NCBI GenBank assembly: GCA_021785515.1
Contig: JAJYEX010000004.1
Span: 165,672-229,671, forward strand
Source: Pseudomonadota bacterium
GTDB lineage: Bacteria; Pseudomonadota; Gammaproteobacteria; Acidiferrobacterales; UBA6901
Direction: 5' to 3'
DNA length: 64,000 bases
Shown here: one piece after another, positions 58,182 through 64,000 of the stretch
How the letters are laid out: every line of letters starts with the position of its first letter
Position numbering within the stretch: position 1 is the stretch's first letter
Notes under the pieces: generated by a model
What the model saw: the letters and a program-made list of their open reading frames with translations, nothing else
Told to the model about the DNA's origin: nothing
Databases searched by the model: none
Translations under genes and position numbers: made by a program

Positions 58182-58829
58182 ATGCGAGATGCACAAATGA
58201 GCCTGGAAAGACTGGTCGTTACCCCGCGCGACCAAGGTTCTGGCGGGCGGCGCATCGTCGGCATAGCCGTCGTGATTGCGCTGCACGTCGCCTTGGTCGC
58301 GGCCCTGATGATGGGCCTGGGTCAACGGGCGATCGAGGTGCTGACCAAGCCACTGCTTGTCAGAATTATCGCGGCGCCTCAGGTGGCGATACCCAAGCCG
58401 CCGCCACCACGACCCCCGCGGCCAAGGCAATCCCCGCCGCGGCCTCCCGTTCATGTGCCGCCGCGGGAAGTCGCAGTGCAGGTTTCGCCACCGGCGGCGC
58501 CGGCGCCGTTCGTGCCTCCCGCGCCTCCTGCCCCGCGCCCGGTGGCTCGCACGGCGGCGGTTCTCGACGCCACGCACTCCTGTCCTCAGCCGGAATACCC
58601 GCCCATTGCCCGCCGACTCGAGGAGTCGGGGATCGTCACCCTGCGTTTTCTGATCGGTGTCGATGGGCATGTGGTGTCCGGCCGCGTCGCGCAGTCCAGC
58701 GGCTACAAGATGCTCGATGACGCAGCGCTTCGCGCGCTGTCGACGTGCCGCTTCAACCCCGGCACCGTCAATGGCCAGCCTGTGCAATCCTGGGCCAATC
58801 TAAAATACGTGTGGAAACTGGAGGAATAG
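58182..58829 (+). CDS. TonB energy transducer
   Basis: This 215-residue protein has one N-terminal membrane helix (RIVGIAVVIALHVALVAALMMGL). A Pro-rich periplasm-spanning region follows (PKPPPPRPPRPRQSPPRPPVHVPP and further, about residues 68-120). The C-terminal TonB domain is CPQPEYPPIARRLEESGIVTLRFLIGVDGHVVSGRVAQSSGYKMLDDAALRALSTCRFNP. ATG 58182 is used; MSLERLVV at 58197 is an alternative. It lies 46 bases after the receptor. Confidence 0.93.
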   Translation: MRDAQMSLERLVVTPRDQGSGGRRIVGIAVVIALHVALVAALMMGLGQRAIEVLTKPLLVRIIAAPQVAIPKPPPPRPPRPRQSPPRPPVHVPPREVAVQVSPPAAPAPFVPPAPPAPRPVARTAAVLDATHSCPQPEYPPIARRLEESGIVTLRFLIGVDGHVVSGRVAQSSGYKMLDDAALRALSTCRFNPGTVNGQPVQSWANLKYVWKLEE

Positions 58830-58870
58830 CCGCCAGCCGGCAATTTCCCAATATATTGGAGAACATGGTC

Positions 58871-59653
58871 ATGAAATTTCCTTCTCGTCCCCTGGTTGTC
58901 CGGTTCGCTGTGCTGGTTCTTGGCACACTATGCACAATGAACGCCTTCGCTGATTCCGTTGTGTCGCAGGACGTGGTCAATCCCTACGGCCTCAGCTCGC
59001 TGTGGGCGCATGGCGATGTCATTGCGCGCGGTACCCTGGTTGCCCTGCTGCTGATGTCCATGGCCACTTGGTACATTCTGGTCGTCAAGCTGATCGAGCA
59101 GTCGCGGTTGCTGAACCAGGCGAGAAAGGCCAACGAAAAATTCTGGAAAGCATCATCGGTGTCTGAAGGCTTCGAGGGGTTGGCTGCAAACAGTGCCTTC
59201 CGCCGTGTCGTTGCCGCGGGAATTCGCGCCACCGAGCATCACGAGGGCTCATTGGTCCAGCACGTTGACCTGCACACCTGGGTGACCCTGTCGCTGCAGC
59301 GCACGGTCGATGAGATCTCCAGCCACCTGCAGGGTGGGCTCTCGGTTCTGGCGACCGTTGCCTCCACAGCCCCATTCGTCGGACTGTTCGGCACCGTCTG
59401 GGGCATCTACCACGCCCTGACGGCCATCGGTATCGCCGGTCAAGCTTCGATCGACAAGGTCGCCGGCCCGGTGGGTGAATCGCTGATCATGACCGCGGCC
59501 GGTTTGGCGGTCGCGGTTCCGGCAGCGCTGGGCTACAACTTGCTGGTGCGGCGCAACAAGGTGGCATCGGAGCGGGTGCGCAACTTTGCCTCCGATCTGC
59601 ACGCCGTGCTGCTCAGCGGCAAGCCGGCCGGGCAGCTAGCGAAGGTGGCCTGA
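58871..59653 (+). CDS. exbB: ExbB-like MotA/TolQ proton channel protein
   Basis: This protein of about 260 residues has an N-terminal hydrophobic segment (VVRFAVLVLGTLCTMNAFA) that may be cleaved. It then has three channel helices, including LVALLLMSMATWYILVVKLIEQ and VLATVASTAPFVGLFGTVWGIYHAL, the ExbB/TolQ signature, and LIMTAAGLAVAVPAALGYNLLV. GGAG 9 bases upstream supports ATG 58871; ATG 58865 is possible. With ExbD it uses the proton gradient to drive TonB. Confidence 0.93.
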   Translation: MKFPSRPLVVRFAVLVLGTLCTMNAFADSVVSQDVVNPYGLSSLWAHGDVIARGTLVALLLMSMATWYILVVKLIEQSRLLNQARKANEKFWKASSVSEGFEGLAANSAFRRVVAAGIRATEHHEGSLVQHVDLHTWVTLSLQRTVDEISSHLQGGLSVLATVASTAPFVGLFGTVWGIYHALTAIGIAGQASIDKVAGPVGESLIMTAAGLAVAVPAALGYNLLVRRNKVASERVRNFASDLHAVLLSGKPAGQLAKVA

Positions 59654-59656
59654 GCC

Positions 59657-60085
<429 letters not shown>

Positions 60086-60115
60086 GTCCGCTTCAGGAAT
60101 ACGGAGATTATCCGC

Positions 60116-60535
60116 GTGGCAATGAACATGTACAGCGGGGGAGGGATCCAGGATCCCGAGGCTCTCGCTGAGATGAACACTGCTCCATTGATTGACGTGA
60201 TGCTGGTTCTGCTGGTCATGCTGATCATCACTATCCCGATCCAGAGTCATGCGGTGAAATTGAGCCTGCCCACCGGCAAGCCGCCGCCGGTCCAGGTTCC
60301 TCCGCCGGTGGTCAACCTGGACATCAACTCCGACGGTTCCATTCAGTGGAATGGCCAAGCTGTCGCTAGCCGCGCTAATCTGGATACGCGTATCCGCGCC
60401 GCGGCTGCCCAAGCAAACCAGCCCGAGATCCGCTTGCGCGCTAGCGGCCTGGTGCCGTACAAGTACGTCGCCGAGGTGATGGCCGACTCGCAGCGTCTGG
60501 GACTCAACTCAATCGGCATTGTCGACAGCGACTGA
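60116..60535 (+). CDS. ExbD-like biopolymer transport protein (second copy)
   Basis: This 139-residue paralogue of the preceding gene contains NTAPLIDVMLVLLVMLIITIPIQSHAVKLSLP, with the helix aspartate conserved, and a periplasmic part (VVNLDINSDGSIQWNGQAVASRANLDTRIRAAA). GTG 60116 with GGAG upstream is used; ATG 60122 is possible. In Xanthomonas, from memory, the second ExbD is needed only for some functions. Confidence 0.92.
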   Translation: MAMNMYSGGGIQDPEALAEMNTAPLIDVMLVLLVMLIITIPIQSHAVKLSLPTGKPPPVQVPPPVVNLDINSDGSIQWNGQAVASRANLDTRIRAAAAQANQPEIRLRASGLVPYKYVAEVMADSQRLGLNSIGIVDSD

Positions 60536-60780
60536 CCCATCTTAAACGCCCTTTGCCCATCCTGTTCCGCGGCACCATGACTGTTCTGCAGCACACGCTT
60601 TCAGCCACGCCGGCCGCACTTGCGCTTGGTGCCCGCGCATATGCGGGCACCGGCCGGTTTGTCCGGTGGTGCAATGCCGTGGTTGGCCGGAAGTCGGTGC
60701 GCGCGGCAATCGCGTCGCGGCCGTACGCCGCGACCAGACGCCGCGACCAGACGCCGCAGTCAAGGTACGGATCCGGTTCG

Positions 60781-62100
60781 ATGAAGCTGTCTTTCCAGCT
60801 TAATATCGTGCTGCGCATCGCAGGTGCGACCTTGCTCGTCGGCCTGCTTGGCGCCGAGGCACAGTACAGTCTTGTGCTACGCGACATGCGCTTGTTTCAG
60901 GATGACACCCTGCGCCAGATGGCCGCACTGGCGCTGACCCATCCCGGGCGCGATGCTGGCGCCTTCGGACGCGCTCACCTCGCGGATACTGACGCGCGCA
61001 TCCAGGTGGCGGTGCTGCCGACCGATCCGCGGCCTGCCTGGTTCACGTCTGGAATGGGCGATGGCCTGCACAGTGTAAATAGCGGGACTCGCCGCATGCG
61101 GGTTTTTGTGCAGCATCACCGAGGTTTCACGGCGGTTGTCGCACAGGCTGCTGATGCGCGCGACGACTTTGCCAAAAATGAGGGTTGGCGCGCGCTGCTT
61201 CCGTCCATGTTTCTCACGCCGCTGCTGATCTGGCTGGTCAATCGTGTCGTGCGCACGTCGTTTGCACCCGTCGTCCGCGCCGCGCGGAAAGTGAAATCGC
61301 ACCGGGCTGCGGGCGGGTCGGGGCTTGAATTCGAGCGTTTGCCTGAGGAAATCCAGCCGTTTCTCGAAGCCATCGAAAGTCTGTTGCAGCGCACCCAGCG
61401 GCTAGTCGTGCAGCAGCAGCGCCTAGTTGCTGACGCGGCACACGAACTGCGCACTCCGTTGACAGCACTGGCTCTGCAGGTGGCCAACGTCCGGCGCGCC
61501 AACAATCTGGAAGAGGCGCGCGTGCGCTTGATCCCCCTGGAGTGTGGAATCGCCCGCGCGCGCAAGCTCAGCGACCAGTTGCTTGATTTGGCGAAGCTTA
61601 ATGCCGAGGAGGTCAAGCGTGAGCCGGTCAATCTTGTGGGTGTCGCACGCGAACTGCTCGGCGCCTACCACGCCACTGCCACAAGCCGGGACATTGACTT
61701 TGGCCTCGGTGCGTCCGACGATGAATTTGTCGTTGTCGTCTCACCGCCGCTGCTTCGTACCATTTTGAGGAACGCAATCGACAATGCGCTGAAATACACG
61801 TCGCCCGGGGGCGACGTGACCCTCGCTATCTCGTCTTTTCCGAGGGAAGTCCGGTTTGACGTTGTTGACAGCGGGCCTGGCATCGTGCCGTCCGAACGCT
61901 CGGCTGTCTTCAAGCCTTTCTATCGGATTGGTGGCAACAGCGTCGAGGGTTGCGGTCTGGGCCTGGCGATTGCGTTTGAAGCCGCCTCCCGGATCGGCGC
62001 GACGGTTTCGCTGCATGACCGCGTCGACAAAATGGGGCTCGTATTTCGCCTTACGCTGCCTCACCCGGAGAGTGATCCGTCGCCGCAAGCGGCTGTGTGA
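60781..62100 (+). CDS. Sensor histidine kinase (QseC/PmrB-type)
   Basis: This protein of about 439 residues has an N-terminal helix (IVLRIAGATLLVGLLGAEAQY), a periplasmic sensor part (LRDMRLFQDDTLRQMAALALTHPGR ... MRVFVQHHRGFTAVVAQAA) and a second helix (LLPSMFLTPLLIWLVNRVV). The kinase core has phospho-His221 (AHELRTPLTAL), the N-box ILRNAIDNALKYT, G1 DSGPGI and G2 GCGLGLAIA. An ORF extends upstream to 60553, but those 76 residues look unstructured, so ATG 60781 is chosen. It is the likely partner of the response regulator at 54946. Confidence 0.9.
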   Translation: MKLSFQLNIVLRIAGATLLVGLLGAEAQYSLVLRDMRLFQDDTLRQMAALALTHPGRDAGAFGRAHLADTDARIQVAVLPTDPRPAWFTSGMGDGLHSVNSGTRRMRVFVQHHRGFTAVVAQAADARDDFAKNEGWRALLPSMFLTPLLIWLVNRVVRTSFAPVVRAARKVKSHRAAGGSGLEFERLPEEIQPFLEAIESLLQRTQRLVVQQQRLVADAAHELRTPLTALALQVANVRRANNLEEARVRLIPLECGIARARKLSDQLLDLAKLNAEEVKREPVNLVGVARELLGAYHATATSRDIDFGLGASDDEFVVVVSPPLLRTILRNAIDNALKYTSPGGDVTLAISSFPREVRFDVVDSGPGIVPSERSAVFKPFYRIGGNSVEGCGLGLAIAFEAASRIGATVSLHDRVDKMGLVFRLTLPHPESDPSPQAAV

Positions 62101-62520
62101 AAGCCGCGTTCTCAAGCTTGCGCATGCCTTTTTCTCCGTGAATAGCTTTGTGGCTGTCGTATACCAGGCGCAAAAAAGGAATTGCCGATTCTGTTCATCA
62201 CCCGTGGTAGCCGCGGACCATGCCGACAGCTTCAGCCCAATTTGCGAGTGACGAATTGGCGATTTCAACGCACCGCCGGCCTCGATGCCCCGGAGATTGC
62301 ATGCATCTTTGGGCACCAGATGCTCGGCTGACTTGCCCGGTATACCGCGTGCTATACCGGGATCATAAGCGGTTGTCCCGCTGGAGCTTGTTCTGACTGT
62401 CGTGGGCGCTGAATACAAAGGGCGCTAGGGTACGTAACGGCACCTGGGAAATCGAGTTGCTGCCGGTGCGGTGTGGACGAGTCCGGACGTAAGGTCTTCG
62501 GGCAGGAAAGACCGCCTGGA
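62101..62520. other. Non-coding stretch between the kinase and the IPT/TIG protein
   Basis: No gene is supported in 420 bases. A 9-bp perfect inverted repeat CCCGGTATA/TATACCGGG (62336-62344, 62353-62361) with an 8-base loop lies between the convergent genes and may be a terminator or protein-binding palindrome. No T-tract is present. Confidence 0.4.
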
Positions 62521-63717
62521 CTACTTGACCGTCAGATTGCTGGGCGGCTGCGGGCAGTTCGCGCAGAGCGGATAGCCGTTCGCGTTGACGTTGCCGTTGG
62601 AATCGAAGACATAGAGGTATGCGCCATCGAAAGTCGGGAATGAGTCGTTGTGCAGGGACACCGTGATGGAGCCTGAGGTCCATGCCGTGGGGATCTCGAT
62701 GTCATGCACCGTGCTCGCCGCCCAGGTCGAGGCATTGCCGATCATGACCCGTGACCAGGTGGTGTCGACGTAGATGTCATCGAGACCGAAGGTGTTGGTG
62801 TCCGGGAATGACGCGTCGTTGTCTGCAACCCCCTGGATCGCCATGTTGGCGATGTCCTCATTGGTTGCGGAATCGCGCAACACCAGCTGGTAGGTGGTCC
62901 ACCCCATGTTGATGGGCAGTTCTCCGACAAGCTGGCCATTGACAATCCACTGTACTGTTCCGTTCATGCAGGTGTAGCAGGTGTTGACCTGATAGGCGAT
63001 TTCATCTGAAAACCACCGGTTGATCGGGCCTTCGGTAAGCGTGGCCGACGTCTGGGTACCTGTCGTGGCGCCATTGAGGTAGGTGGCAGCGTAAGCAGAT
63101 ATTATGCCGGTTCCGGTATTCTGCAAACCATCGACCTCGTAGTTGGCATTCCACGCACCCCACACCCACTCCATCCCGCCGGAGAAGAGGCTATACATGC
63201 GGAAATCCTTCCAGTTGATGGTGTTCGCGGTCACAAAATTCTTCTTCATCTTCCGGAAAATGTAATATTTGGCGCCAAGATCATTCCAGGTGAAGTTCCA
63301 GCCACCGGTCGAGGAGTTGACCGAGGGGTGCACATAGAACGCCCAGCTCACCCCGGATCCGGATTGCGGGATGCCCTGCGCGTAAGGGCCGTTGTTTGGA
63401 CCCCCCGTCGCGCTGTAGACCATGTTGCCGATCGATGAGCCGGTTCCGGGGCTGTTTCCCCAGGCCTGATCTATCCCGAGCGGTGAAGGATTGAGATTCC
63501 CTTGTTCGAAGTCCGCCCAGAGATAGGGAGCAGCAGGTGATTTGGTGCCGAATCCCGATCCGGTGATGGTCAGCAGCTGGCCGTTGACCAGGCCATTGGG
63601 GGCGCTTACCCCGGTGATGACAGGCGTGGCGAAGGCTGCCGGCAACTCAAGCCCGAGCAGGCACAGAACGACAAGCGCATTTCTGGTGATCTGTTTTGGC
63701 ATGGCGTGAACTCTCAT
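62521..63717 (-). CDS. Secreted IPT/TIG-domain protein, tandem copy 1
   Basis: This 398-residue exported protein has signal peptide ITRNALVVLCLLGLELPAAFA. An IPT/TIG fold comes first (PVITGVSAPNGLVNGQLLTITGSGFGTKSP). A beta-rich, laminin-G-like middle follows (GWNFTWNDLGAKYYIFRKMKKNFVTANTINWKDFRMYSLF). The C-terminus is TFDGAYLYVFDSNGNVNANGYPLCANCPQPPSNLTVK. A CYTC motif (VNTCYTCMNG) may form a disulfide. The function is not recognised. The 3' end is repeated almost exactly in the next, partial gene, so the two are recent tandem duplicates. Confidence 0.8.
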   Translation of the reverse strand: MRVHAMPKQITRNALVVLCLLGLELPAAFATPVITGVSAPNGLVNGQLLTITGSGFGTKSPAAPYLWADFEQGNLNPSPLGIDQAWGNSPGTGSSIGNMVYSATGGPNNGPYAQGIPQSGSGVSWAFYVHPSVNSSTGGWNFTWNDLGAKYYIFRKMKKNFVTANTINWKDFRMYSLFSGGMEWVWGAWNANYEVDGLQNTGTGIISAYAATYLNGATTGTQTSATLTEGPINRWFSDEIAYQVNTCYTCMNGTVQWIVNGQLVGELPINMGWTTYQLVLRDSATNEDIANMAIQGVADNDASFPDTNTFGLDDIYVDTTWSRVMIGNASTWAASTVHDIEIPTAWTSGSITVSLHNDSFPTFDGAYLYVFDSNGNVNANGYPLCANCPQPPSNLTVK

Positions 63718-64000
63718 GGCAATTCCCCGCTCCGCTGTCCACTCGTAGATGTCATTTGGCTGTCAGATTGCTGGGCGGCTGCGGGCAGTTCGCGCAGAGC
63801 GGATAGCCGTTCGCGTTGACGTTGCCGTTGGAATCGAAGACATAGAGGTATGCGCCATCGAAAGTCGGGAATGAGTCGTTGTGCAGGGACACCGTGATGG
63901 AGCCTGAGGTCCATGCCGTGGGGATCTCGATGTCATGCACCGTGCTCGCCGCCCAGGTCGAGGCATTGCCGATCATGACCCGTGACCAGGTGGTGTCGAC
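62531..64000 (-). repeat. Tandem gene duplication, 1231-bp period
   Basis: Bases 62531-62769 and 63762-64000 match essentially without difference over 239 bp up to the window edge, offset by 1231 bp. They encode the C-terminal 80 or so residues of the secreted IPT/TIG protein in each copy. Only the last few codons differ (LTVK versus LTAK). Confidence 0.92.
63752..64000 (-). CDS. Secreted IPT/TIG-domain protein, tandem copy 2 (truncated by window edge)
   Basis: The last 82 residues of a second copy are visible, ending VNANGYPLCANCPQPPSNLTAK. The frame remains open to the window end, so the start lies outside. It lies 34 bases upstream (minus-strand sense) of copy 1 and may be co-transcribed. 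Confidence 0.85.
   Translation of the reverse strand, partial: VDTTWSRVMIGNASTWAASTVHDIEIPTAWTSGSITVSLHNDSFPTFDGAYLYVFDSNGNVNANGYPLCANCPQPPSNLTAK

Noticed and set aside
60553..60780. Upstream extension of the histidine kinase
   Set aside because: The added 76 residues have no membrane helix or family similarity, and the kinase fits its usual length from 60781.

Overview
The window looks like a chromosomal segment of a GC-rich gammaproteobacterium. The clearest sign is the order trxB / ftsK-lolA-rarA / crcB / serS, which from memory is close to the Pseudomonas arrangement. A csiV-type gene, a CarD-like regulator with ispD-ispF, and an hpt plus methylthioinosine phosphorylase pair agree with this. 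I cannot name the genus. VPLPA-CTERM-type sorting tails and a Pga-like exopolysaccharide locus suggest an environmental, biofilm-forming organism.

Layout. 1-8463: surface polysaccharide and nucleotide-sugar genes, comprising two family-2 glycosyltransferases, an SDR epimerase, a WecA-type initiating transferase, a WbpM/CapD-type dehydratase, ugd and galU. 8666-11791: a DsrE-family protein, purine salvage (hpt and a methylthioinosine phosphorylase), csiV on the minus strand, and peptide deformylase. 11792-18749: an IS3-type orfA remnant, a 1042-residue ATPase/BTAD regulator, a beta-propeller lipoprotein and a decayed rve-type transposase. 18750-22958: a 1402-residue repetitive VPLPA-CTERM surface protein. 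23047-29710: mfd, a CarD-like regulator, ispD, ispF and an Smr-domain protein. 29771-40187: a secreted RG-rich protein, trxB, ftsK, lolA, rarA, an ABC-2 transporter, then a fluoride-riboswitch operon (52-codon small ORF, crcB, DUF190) divergent from serS. 40772-48721: a PA14-like VPLPA-CTERM protein, a pgaD/pgaC/pgaA-like exopolysaccharide operon without pgaB, a lipoprotein and a GGDEF diguanylate cyclase. 48893-49888: a Bax-inhibitor-1 family membrane protein and tRNA-Ser(UGA).

49889-54945 is an accessory patch directly after the tRNA. It holds a nucleotidyltransferase/HTH pair resembling a toxin-antitoxin module, an IS630 fragment, and two divergent, frame-broken IS110-family transposases separated by a 398-bp non-coding stretch with strong hairpins. 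54946-62100 is a self-contained transport unit: response regulator, TonB-dependent receptor, TonB, ExbB, two ExbDs and histidine kinase, so the two-component pair brackets the transport genes. The window ends with a secreted IPT/TIG protein and the 3' end of a near-identical tandem copy.

Functional links. WecA, WbpM, Ugd and GalU would supply lipid-linked and UDP-sugar precursors for the glycosyltransferases. The diguanylate cyclase is a plausible activator of the PgaC/PgaD-like synthase. The fluoride aptamer probably controls a small ORF together with the fluoride channel. The best candidates for undescribed biology are the riboswitch-controlled 52-codon ORF, the PgaB-less exopolysaccharide operon next to a PA14/VPLPA-CTERM protein, and the TonB unit bracketed by its own two-component system.
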